Below, piece by piece: positions 35,701-47,700 of a DNA stretch of 64,000 nt. The translations under genes and the position numbers were made by a program. Numbering within the stretch: the stretch's first letter is position 1; the number at the start of each line of letters is the position of its first letter. Origin of the DNA: Cliona cf. orientalis. Taxonomy: Eukaryota > Porifera > Demospongiae > Clionaida > Clionaidae. The notes beneath the pieces are model-generated. The model had not been told where the DNA came from and did not search any database. It saw only the letters and a program-made list of their open reading frames with translations. The stretch lies in NCBI GenBank assembly GCA_963930775.1, contig OZ005689.1:15902760-15966759 (forward strand), given 5' to 3'.

Positions 35701-38700
35701 ACTTGGTATGTGGCTTCCCTTCAGATACTCAATCTCCACTAATTTCAAATGTTCATTGATCTTAAAGTCTGGAGGAAGGTGAAGTATCTTTTCTTCCAGA
35801 CTAACTCTTGAAGTAACTAGAAGGGTGACAGGAATAACTTGGTTCCTCTTATTTGTGTCATTGTGCACAGACAGAATAATTCCACTCAATACTTCTTCAT
35901 CCGGATGATTATATTTCAAACCAGAAGAGATGACGTACACTTTTGCAGGTATCTTTTTGTAAGATTCAGCTGCTGCTTTGGTGAAGACCACAGTCTTCCA
36001 TTGTTCTCTTTCTAGCCGTGTAAACAGGCTCCCTACTTCTGCAGGCATTTCCATAGTGACAACTCCAGTTTCCAGACGTACACGTTTACTTTTACGTGTC
36101 TGCATATGATCACGATACTTGTCCTTTAGTACCCGTTTTACGTCTTTATAAACCTTGACCAAATCTGTTGGCAGGTTTGATGTATTTGTATCGGAGCTGG
36201 AGAGATCCAATTTCCAAATATCTGACCACACTGTATTTAGCTTTCCCCTGAACTCCCCACACTGAGTCTCTAGATCTGATATAAGGCCACGAAGATCTGA
36301 ATGTAGATAAGCAAAGTAGGCTGCATACACTTTTAAAATGTCCATCCTCACACCATATGGCAAATGTCTTACTAGCTCAAAAACATCACCACTCATGTAA
36401 AAATTCACCAATGAGCGAAAAGCTAGCAAATACTTCCAATCTTTGCTAATGTTGCCCCGATAGTATTGCCTTTTGCTGCCATGGTGTGGGACCTGGAAGA
36501 CTTGGAGTGATTTTATTTGATTTTGAAGGAACTGGAGTGTTTCAGCTGTGGCATCTCCAGTAAGGATAGCAGCATTACCTATGTTTAGAATGGTACTAGA
36601 TTCGTTCCAGTCCTTAATACTTTTAGTAGCTTTGTCATGTTTCGACTCTTTCTCTGATGTACCTGGCTCACCCTGCTTGTATACTAGACACTTACATCCA
36701 CGACTTGACAGAGGAAAATACAATTTCAAGCATTTGGCCATTTTGATGAGATCATGCGAACCCTTTACTTCTTCATCAACAATCGTAGCTGCACTGAAGT
36801 TTAATTCTTGTAATCGGTATAGAAGAAATTTGCATAACTGATTATTTTTGTGTATAAAAGCTTCTGTGAGTACAAGGTGGCCTGTAAACTTCGTTTTGTC
36901 AGATAGTGTGACTCCTGGTCCATCACTCTTTGGTAACAGGCAGCAATTGTCATCAGTAAATAATTTAGCAATCAAATTGAAGTGGTCTGAATCTGGATGG
37001 CTCAGAATGATCCCATTTAAGTGACTTCGTGCTCCTTGCTGACATTCACTCAGAGCTTTTGTCAAATTTTGGCTTGTTCCCAGCTCAACGTGATCAGAGC
37101 TGCCACCATCGTAGAGGTAATATCTCACTCTTCCTGAAAATACAATGATCAAGCTACATCATGGCTTGGCTGATGGTTTATAACTCAGCATATTAGCTAG
37201 TGAGTATTTTGCAGTAGCTAAATGTAACGTTGTTAATACCATCCCTCACATGTCATGATCACCCAATACCTTAGTGTCACTAAATTTAGCTGCATTTTAA
37301 TAATAATTATAGCGAATTTAGTGACTGGAAGCACAATCGCTATAAATTAATATGCTGCTAAACTGGAAATATCAAATTAAAATGTTGCTAACTTTGGTGA
37401 CAATTATAAATCATACTACACCTTAAATATATTTGTTGCAAGATTTGCATGGTACATTTTATGAAAACTTGACCATATCCTCGGTGGCTGCATAGAGGAA
37501 TGGTGCATGTGGTAAAGGTCGCCAATATATACTGAGTTCACATTACAGCTAGTACGCCTCAGTCGCAGACTAGACTCTGTTCATCTGGAGTCTGAGAGTC
37601 GCTCTCGACCTCGACAGTGAAAAGTTTCAAGTCTGAGAAGAATTCAACAGCGCATTACAACTTCCGAACCGTCTTCAGATCGGTCCGGTGGCACGCACTG
37701 TGCGTGCTTAGCCTGGTGGGCCAGCCCCTTCAAGAGAGGGGCTGGCCCGCCAGACTAGTGCGTGCTTATATATAGCGCAGGGTTATCTATATATATCCAC
37801 GGCATTATGTCAGCCAAGAGAACGTGTGAAGTTCGGCCGTCACTGCTCGTCAAAGAAGGCAACACGCTGCTTGTAAGGTATTCGCTGAATACATGCGCAA
37901 GATACTCTACATATTCACTGAATTTCGAGTCGCAGAAAGGCTCCATCGAGGCCCTGAATTTTTTCATAATTACCTCATAGATTACATCATAGGTTTCATC
38001 ATAATTAACGCATAATTACCTAATAACCTCAAAAAAAGTAAATTGTTACCGAAGACATAATGAAAAACTTAGAGACTACGTCCAGAGTCTCTCATGAATA
38101 CGCTGCCATAGGACACATTGACAAACTGCGCATGCTCCGTATACGCGTACAATATTGGGGCGCGCGGCTTGAGCCGGTTGTGCCATGTGCTCGACTGAAT
38201 AGGGAAATCCCCCTGCCCTGAAAGTGAGCTCGCTAGAGAAAACGAATTGAGACAAACGCCATAATGATATCATTGGATAGTCCACGATCTCTTCAATTCT
38301 ACGCTAGGTTCGAATTCTGGGTCTCAACACCCTGTCGTGCAAGCTAAACATTTTGAAGCAGTTTTCAACCTAATTTCATCATAGGTTTCATCATTATTCA
38401 TCATAATTACCTCATCGCGAGGCCAAATCGATTTGTTGATTGGGACTCTGGACGTAATGAACAACTTAGAGACTACATCCCGAGCCCCTCATGAAAAGTA
38501 TTGCACCGCGCTACTGTACGCTGACATAATTCGAACTAGGACACTTCGACAAACTGCGCATGCTCCGTATATGCATATAATATTATTGGGGTGCGCGGCT
38601 TGAGGTGGTTGACCCGGACGTGACCTCTACCTGCCATGTGCTAGACTGAACAGGGAGATTCCCCCCCCCCCCACCCCCCGAGTGCGAACTCACCAAAGAA

Positions 38701-41700
38701 AGCCAACTGAGAGAATCGCCATATCTCATCGATAGTCCACAATCTCTTCTACGCTAGGTTCGAATTCTGGGTCCCAACACCCTGTCATGCACGCTAAACA
38801 TATTTTGAAGCAGTCTTCACCCCCGAATTTCATCATAATTTCATCATTGGTTTTATCAACCGAGGCAGATAAGACTGAAAAGGACGCCATCCTACCAACG
38901 CCACCACTCAGCAGTGGTAATGGTACGTAGCCGTACAAGGGGGTAGGCTTGCTGGAAGGGGGTGTATTGGTGGACCCAGCGCTCTGGAGCGGAGTGCAAA
39001 AGGTGGCGTCGGGAGCCACTGGCGGCATACCAAGCAACGCAGTAACTATGTCTCAAGGAAACGGGACAACGATTTCCCCCTCCACGCCATTGACTAGCGT
39101 TCTAAAACTCAGCTCAAGCGAGCAGACCAGTGAAGCAATCATAGTGGGGATGAACTCCCCACCGGTTCCCAAAAAGGTAGCCAAAAAGATATGGAAGGGC
39201 GAGTACATACAGCTCGATAAGTTACTACCCTCTAACTTGGGGGCGCCAGAACTAACCTTGGTAGACTTGCTGGGAAAAAATCAGGAGAAACAAGAGTGTT
39301 CTAAACGAATAAAAACCATTCAACAGTGGGTGATATGCTTTAATGCATACACTAGCATTGTAGCTATCAAACAACCAGAGAGAATTAGAAACTTGCTAGC
39401 CTACTCATTGATGGTTACCAAGGCTAGCGCAGATTATCAGGGCACACCATGGTTGGCCTACGATATCCATTTTCGACAAGTAGCAGTAGTCATGAAACAA
39501 ATAGATTGGTCACAGGTAAATTCTTCTCTATGGACCCAGTAATGCGAAGATAGCGACAGCCCAGGACTCGGGTCTAACAATGGTACCGGTCCACCAGCCA
39601 GACGAGAAGGGTGTGGAAGAGAGTAGCAACTCGGGCTATCGGCCAGAAAAACAGCCTAAAAAAGACACGAAGTGGAAACCGTATCCAAAAGAGCAGCCGA
39701 TATTCTTGAGATGGAATAGAGCAGGATGCCGGGATGCAAACTGCTCATATCGACACATTTGCATAGACTGCCATTCACCAAAGCATAAGCTCTCTGCATG
39801 CCCAGGAAAAGAGAGTGCACCGAATCAGACTTGGCAGACTCAGGGCTGGCAAACACATGCACAGATGTAGCCCTTTCGGATCCCTGTCGAGGGTCCACGC
39901 AAATGAACTAGCTGACTATCAAAACTGGCAACTAGCACATACAGTGATTCATGCTAATTACTTATCTGATTTGTATGTAGACACAGACAATAGCACTGAT
40001 TTTGGTTTGTTAGATACTTGGGATGTAGATCTTTATCTTAATCAAATGTACAAGCTCGCTGAGCAGGATACTATGTATGCATGTTGTGATGTTGTGTATA
40101 ATAATAGTCAATTACCAAACCTGTATAGTAATGACCATCAACCCATTGATGACAAACAAAACATAGCCACAATACAGCAGCAGCAAACAGACAGCTTAAG
40201 CTGGCAGAATGGTTTATCTGAACAAAAGCCATATCCATATACAGCATATTATGTGGTGGCAATGCAAGCATGCATCCCATCAGCCCCATGTACAAAAGTG
40301 CCAGCATCAGCAGAGAGAATTGTGACACCACTAAAACTGCAAAATTGGCTGTCAGCCATGAAAGAATACCCAGATGCGCAGTTCGCAAACTATATAGAGA
40401 CAGGCATTAAACATGGATTTCGGATAGGATTTCAGTGTGGCTCAGTGCTATGCATATCAACAAAAGCTAATGCAAAATCAGCTTCACTTCATCCCAGGCC
40501 CATCACAACATATTTAAAAGAAGAGTTAAAGGAAGGTAGAATCGCAGGCCCATTTCCAATGGCAGCAGTGCCTGAAGTACAGTGTAATAAGCTTGGGGTG
40601 ATACCAAAATCTACACCTGGCGAGTGGAGGTTAATACTGGACCTATCATTCCCAAGACAACACAGTGTCAATGATGGTATTCCAAAAGAGTTATGCTCAT
40701 TACAATAGCCAACGGTAGACGAAGCAATCGGCCACATCCTGAGGCTCGGAAAAGGGGTACTCTTAGCAAAAGCTGACATAAAACATGCATACAGAAATAC
40801 CGTATATGTTCTAATATAGGCGCCACCCTAATTTAGGTGCCCTTTGAGACCTGCGCAATTTTTTCGGTTCTAATTTAAGGCGCCTTTCCGGACATCAATT
40901 ATTTTTAGGCGGCGCCTACTTAATTGGAACGTATTGCAATAATTATATGGCAACACCGCAGTACTGTACCGTACCGTACCGTATACCGTCGATCGATCCA
41001 TCAAGCTAGCAGTTTAGATGTCAAACTAAGCTGTCTCTTACATTTATATGGACACTTACCGACTGCTTTGATGTCTTTCTGGGGTTAGAGACAATCGTTC
41101 TGATGGCTACGGTATCGACAACTTGAGAATGATTCAGCGATCAGAATGAAATTTCCAAAAAGAACTGAAACTAGAACCATATTTTTGTTGTTCTCGCCAC
41201 TATCATATTGACTGCCACTAAATAGGACCGATTAGTGATGGCGCTTGTGCTCTGGCAAAACTTACAGAATCGTTCTAATTGCAGCTCTTAGGCACCGCCC
41301 TAATTTAGGCGCCCTTTGACCTGCTCGTGGATTTTTCAGTTCTAATTGGAGGCGCCTGCACGATCTGTAATTATTTTTTGGGGGCGCCTATATTAGAAAG
41401 TATACGGTATTCCAATTCACCCACAGGACAGGCACCTGTTGGGTATGCAATGGGAGGGAGAGTTATACATCGACATGGTTCTCCCATTTGGTTTGAGATC
41501 TGCACCGAAGATTTTCACGGCAGTGGCAGACATGGCAGAATGGATAATGAGAAGGTGAGTAGTATCCTGGTGCTTACACTACATCGACGATTTCCTTATC
41601 GCGGGGAGAGCAGAGACTCCAGAATGCGCTAACAATTTGCAGGTACTAATAGCAACGTGTGATTACCTAGGACTTCCCCTGAAATCACACAAACTAGAGG

Positions 41701-44700
41701 GTCCGACGCCAGTATTACTGTTTTTAGGCATTGTCTTAGACACAGTAAGAGAGGAGATAAGGCTACCAGAGGAATAACTATCTGAACTAATCAAATTGAT
41801 TAAATACTGGCTGGGTTTGCATAACTGCAAGAAGCGCAACTTGTTATCGTTAATAGGAAAACTCTCACATGCATGCAAAGTAGTTCAAGTTGGCAGAATA
41901 TTCCTGCGAAGGATGATCGATTTGGCATCGAAGAACAAACAGCTAGATCACTGGGTGCACCTTAATTCGGAGTTTAGAGCCGATTTGTTATGGTGGGACA
42001 CCTTCCTAAATTTATGGAATGGACGTAGTATGTTTGAAGTACACAACCCTATCTGGCAACCCCACATAACATTCAGCTCAGATGCTTCCGGTTCATGGGG
42101 TTGTGGTGCCATTTGGAACAACAGATGGCTACAGGTACAATGGGAAACACACTGGCTTGAACTAAATATCGCCATCAAAGAACTATTGCCAATCACATTA
42201 GCATGTGTAATCTGGGGTAGTCACTGGGGCCATCAACATAAAGTGTGACAACATAGCAGTTGTTCACGTGATCACCAATTTGACGAGCAGAGACCCCATG
42301 CTCATGCATTTATTAAGATGTCTACATTTTTCTGTGCAATGTATAATATTAAACTAAGAGCAGAACACATTGCTGGGGTACATAACACAATAGCTGATGC
42401 CATTTCGCGGAATAATTTGTCCATCCTATTTGCACAGGTACCTCAGGCAGAGAGAGTTGCCTCGCCAGTACCTCACGAGCTATTGCACTTCCTTGGCAAC
42501 AATCAACCCAACTGGCGATCACCTACTTGGAGGGGTTGGCTACAGAATTGGTCGATAACAGTCTGGCCAATAGTTCTAGGAGATCGTACACCTCCGCTCC
42601 AGTGGCAGCAGTACTCTGCTTACATGGCGAGACAAAGGGCTTATTGAGCCGCCGTAGGTGGCGAGAGGGCATGTAATCCGCGTAGTGCTAACGTAGACGG
42701 CGAAATCCTAATTGTTACTAAAAATAGCAAAACGTTCAATGAACAAACTAGTATAGGCAATGTTTGTACCTGGTTTTATAGCGACCTACTTCCACGCTAA
42801 GCCTTTGTTGGCAGCACCGAAGATCCAGAAGGCAACACCAATCGTCGAGATAAGTGAAAAAGAGGCTATACTCGAGTCGATCAGAGACAGTGGCGGTGAA
42901 AAACAGCTCTGAGCTGACAAAACGCCATCACACGCTGTATCAGACTAAGCTGGGGTCATGAGACGTTGAAGGCCTTCATTCTAAGCTAGTCTTTAATACA
43001 ACAAAATCAGAAGCTTACCCCATCGCTTCTGTCTCTGTCGTTGGGCGGAAAAATGAATGGAAGCTTTACACTGCTGGAGACTCAGACTCAGCTCGATTTT
43101 GTTTCTGACACTTGGCAGCGTTGAGAACCGCCTGAAAGGACCATGATAGCCTCTCTTCTTTGTCAAATCTCGAAAAGAACGGCCTGATAAGCCATCAAAC
43201 AAAATTTCATAGCTAGTCAAAAAATCTATTTTTAGTAACATGTTGGATTTCGCCGTCTACATACGTTACATGCCCTCTCGCCGCCTACGGCGGCTCGTAA
43301 GCCCTTGGCGAGACGAACAACATATGAAGGCCCTTTATTTGTCTTGGCATCGGGGCAGCTGCTAACCAGACAAAAGTTAGTAGATCTAATCAAACAAGCT
43401 ATTCAACAAGCCGGCATTGATCCGTCAAACTATACAGGACACTCCTTTCGTATCCGTGCAGCGACGATAGCTGCAGCAAATGGAATAGGAGATGCAACAA
43501 TCTAGACATTGGGCAGATTGTCAAGCGACTCGTATACACGGTATATCCGCATTCCAAGACATCAGCTGGCAAGTCTCTCTAAAACATTGTCGAATGACTA
43601 GCGATTGCAGGGGTTGATGGTCGATATTCATTTGTGAATTCTAAAATTATTGTTAACAGTATTATATTATTGTGTGAAAACAAGTATGTTTGATGTCACA
43701 ATCATGGGATAATATACTACTACTAACAGCATGCTATAGCATAATCTAGTATAGCGCGCATGCGCAGATGAAGACCACACCCCTCACTGCAAGGTAGCTG
43801 TCACCATGTAATGGCGACGTTCTCACTCCGCTCGAACCGGCGTCGAATCTACCACCAGACCATGACAAACCCTGAGAGCAGACATCGCCTCTAGCTTCGC
43901 TTGAGGCTCGGTGGCCTGCCGAGCAGGCCTGTCGAAACGCGCAGCGCTTGCGCCGCTCGCTCGAGCTCCGAGTCGAGAATGCATCTCTATGGCTCCTAGG
44001 CCCTGGCAACCTCGTTTATGCACACGGCACAACAATTCTGACCAATCACGAGTCTGTAGGAGAGCGCATCTTTTATGCCCTCCAGGTTAGGACACAGACT
44101 ATATAAGAAAATTGTCACTCTCAAAAATATTTTTCGTTGTATATATATAATTATGTGAAACAATGGTATTGGTTATTACCAAATCAGGAGTACTAGATAA
44201 ACATATGATGTCATTAAGTGTACGGAACTTTGGGGGATATATTTGGGGGATTCCAAAGTCCCGTGGGAACAACAGAGTCAGCAATGTAACTTGTGGTAAC
44301 AGGCATAAATAAGTAGTGGACAGGAAGGGCCCCCTTGTCAGCAGCAACCAGTAAGGGGAAGCAGGAGGGTATGCCCACTGGCAACCCGAAACGCATATGC
44401 CTACTCGCAACCTAATAGAACAAAAGATGCCCGCTGGCATCTAGAAACCACAAGGGATGCCCGCTGGTGTCTGAAGGCAGTAGGAGATGCCCGCTGGCAT
44501 CCAGAGATAGCATTGTGATAGCAAGACGCCCACAGGCATCGGGACAGGGGACAATTTCTCACCTGTCCCAAGTGGGAGGGGTACCATGACCCCTCCCAAG
44601 CGCGAGCGAGTTGACCCCAGGTACCAACTGCCAAAGGTAAGATAATAAGGGACAGTCTGAGTCGTGATAGAGGACATCCTATTTTAATGAACAACTTAGA

Positions 44701-47700
44701 GACTACATCCCGAGTCCCTCATGAAAATTAGCCGCCATAACTTCAAACTAGGTCACGTCAACAAACTGCGCATGCTCCGTACACGCGTATATTGGGGCGC
44801 GCGTCTTGAGCCGGTTGACCCGAAAGTGACTTCCACTGCCATGTGCGCGTGCCAGACTGTATAGGGAAATCCCCCCAGAGTGCGAACTCGCCAAAGAAAG
44901 CGAACTGAGAGAATCGCCATAATATGTCATCGATAGCCCACGATCTCTTCAACGCTAGGTTCGAATTCACATGTCATGCGTGCGTAAACATTTCGAAGTA
45001 GTTTTCACCCCAATTTCGGCTATAGAATGGTTATATACCGTATACGCGGAAATATTGGCGAGCATTTAATTTGGCGATTTTCGCCGTCGAGCCGCCCACA
45101 AAAATATTGGCGGTTTTAAATTTGGCAATTTTTTCCTATGCGTAGGCCTATACAATAGCGCGAAAAATCTTTCGCGCGCATTTAATTTGGCGATTTCTGC
45201 GCCGATCGCCAAATCGCCAAATTTAATGTAACGCCAATATTTCCACGTTTACGGTAGCAGGGTTAGTTCGGCAGGGTTGGGTTTCGGCTACCGTATGGTT
45301 AGCAGGGTTAGTTCGGCAGTGTAGGATTGGGTTTTGGCTACGGTATGGTTAGCAGGGTTAGTTCGGCAGTGTAGGGTTGGGTTTCGGCTATAGCATGGTT
45401 AGCAGGGTTAGTGATGTACTATACTAGTATCATTGTTGTTTGGTGTATATTATAATCATGAAAAAAATGGGTTCCAGCAGCGGCGGCAGTGGTGATGCAG
45501 TGGCGGTGTGTCTGGGTTCTGAATTCGAAGCCGATGGTACGGAGTTCGAATCCAGCTTGTCCTCTTTACTTTCGTTCGTTTTCTAGCTCCTTTTTTCTAA
45601 AAAATGTCTAAGTATTTCTGTTGGATCTATAGCGTTGGCAAAGGTCGTTCCGCCTGCCGGATCAATAGCCACTGTGCTCATGAATATGCCTAGCCTTGTC
45701 CCCAGGCCTTCTGAGGGGGGAGGGGGAAGGAAGGCCTGGTATCCACTGCATGTGCATGTGCTACATTTTCCGCATAATTTACCATAAAGTGTACGTACAC
45801 TAGTTTCTACCACGTGCTGATAAGTGAAATGGTCCATGTGTCTAAAGAATACGGAATGACCTCCCGACCTTTGTACTAGCGATCACGCTAAACACATGCC
45901 CACGCTGTTCAGAGGCCTTTGTCGATCGATGGACAATATCGCTCGGACCACCTCGAAATCTCACTCGAACTTCCAACTGTCTAAGCCTGCCATTACTAGG
46001 TACGTTGAGCACGATACATTAAGGTCAAAGGACAAGTATACTAGGCAGTATCCGTACGTAATCGGATTATTCAGAATCTGAATAATAACAGCGCATGCGC
46101 ATGCAGTGGATACCAGGCCTTTCTTCTCCCTCCCCCCTCAGAAGGCCTGGGGACGAGGCTAGAATACGCCGCCATAATTCGAACTAGGACACATTGACAA
46201 ACTGCGCATGCTCCGTATATGCGGATAATTTTGAGATGTGCGGCTTGAGCCGGTTGACATGACCTTCATCAGCCATGTGCCCAACTGAATAGGGAAACCC
46301 CCCCCCCCCCCCCCCTGGAAGCGAGCTCGCTAAAGAAAGTGAACTGAGAGAATCACCATCGGCTAGTCCACAATCTCTTCTACGCTAGGTTCAAATTCTG
46401 GGTCTCAACACCCTATCATGCGAACTAAACATTTTGAAGCAGTTTTCATCATAATTTCATCATAGGTTTCATAATGGATCATCATAATTACCTCATCGGT
46501 TGGCCGAATCAATTTGTGAATTGGGACTCTGGACATAATCACACACCAGCTATCTCATACTCAATAAACAAATCTATCATTGAAAAAACTGATTCACAAA
46601 CTGAGGAACATGCAGTTTTATTGTACATGTACGCTACTATTAAGCCATACCAATTCGATAAGTTTGTTCACGAGTACTGACGGGTCACTTTTTTGGTTAT
46701 GCCATTTATAAAATTATAATATGATGATTCTTGTTGGGCAATAGTGCTATAGCAACTGTGCAATGCCGTCTACGTTTGTAGTCAGAATGGTATGAGAGAC
46801 CATCAGCAGGCCAAGGATGGCTAGAGACTTGTAGTCGTCTGGTGCTTAGCAATGATTGTATCTCAAAGTCAGCATGCAATCACATACCCAATTGAAAGTT
46901 TCCGCATCTACTAATGAGATAGCTATAGTGATCACATGATACACGTCTACAATTATGTTCCGGCCACCCAGGCCATGATCATCATATATAGTTTTACTCG
47001 TGAACCAACAAATCAAATTGCTGTGGCCTTATCATGCATGCAGCCTGCCTTCTCCGCACCTGACAACTAGAGCTTTGTAGAGCACTTACCCCGCGCGCCC
47101 TGTAGCGACTATGGCGTATGAGGCACACATGTAGCAGTTTCATGATGTGACGACCCTTTCCAACACAATGCTTGAGCATGCGCAGTCGCATACCTTTATG
47201 CTAAAAGAGTGGGTGTGGTCGATAAACCACAGGCATGCTGAACAGAAAATGCACGATTTGTAGCACTAGTAAGCCTTTTTGAGAAATTCGAAGCGCGTAT
47301 GAACAATTTTTTCACCGATATCTACCGATTGGTTGTACTTATAGCACGCACAGACGCCTAGAACTCGAGATCTGGCGATTTTCGTGCCGACAACAACAAC
47401 AACAGACATACAAACCGATTGCTTTACCCCTTGCGCATGCGCGCGGGGTAACAAAGAGATAGATAGCTACAAGCCTATAATGGTTACTTGTTCCCAACAG
47501 GCAATATGGCCCGTCTGATAGTGTCCAACAATACTATTCCTTATTTGGTCACACACGCATTCTTGTTTACAAGCCACACAGCAGTACCATGACATTGTAC
47601 GTAAACAATGGCAAGTGACCTCATTCACATCAACTGGGCCACCAAAGAGAAATACGCATAGATATATAGTCAATCATCTTCTCCCCAGGCCCTTTCAGCA

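Larger units (their letters stand above)
38456..45020 (+). mobile_element. DIRS-like tyrosine-recombinase retrotransposon, degenerate
   Basis: Direct repeats B (38456-38840) and C (44686-45020) flank gag-like, reverse transcriptase/RNase H and tyrosine recombinase relics in the order expected of DIRS/Ngaro-type elements. There is no DDE integrase. The coding parts contain stops and frame changes, and two later insertions (40800-41407 and 42635-43306) split them. The 3' region 43620-44680 holds a GC-rich segment and tandem GATGCCCGCTGGCATC units. Confidence 0.75.

Noticed and set aside
29833..36841. Plus-strand open frames of 60-175 codons opposite the giant exon
   Set aside because: They are antisense to an 8.5-kb coding exon with clear protein features and have no domains or splice support of their own.
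43740..44035. Minus-strand frames of 70-87 codons in the GC-rich DIRS 3' region
   Set aside because: Composition effect of CpG-rich DNA. No domain, and the frames overlap each other.
45475..45580. Possible tRNA (GAGTTCGAATCC B-box-like block at 45542)
   Set aside because: No acceptor stem, anticodon arm or A box could be paired around it. At most it is a tRNA-derived fragment.
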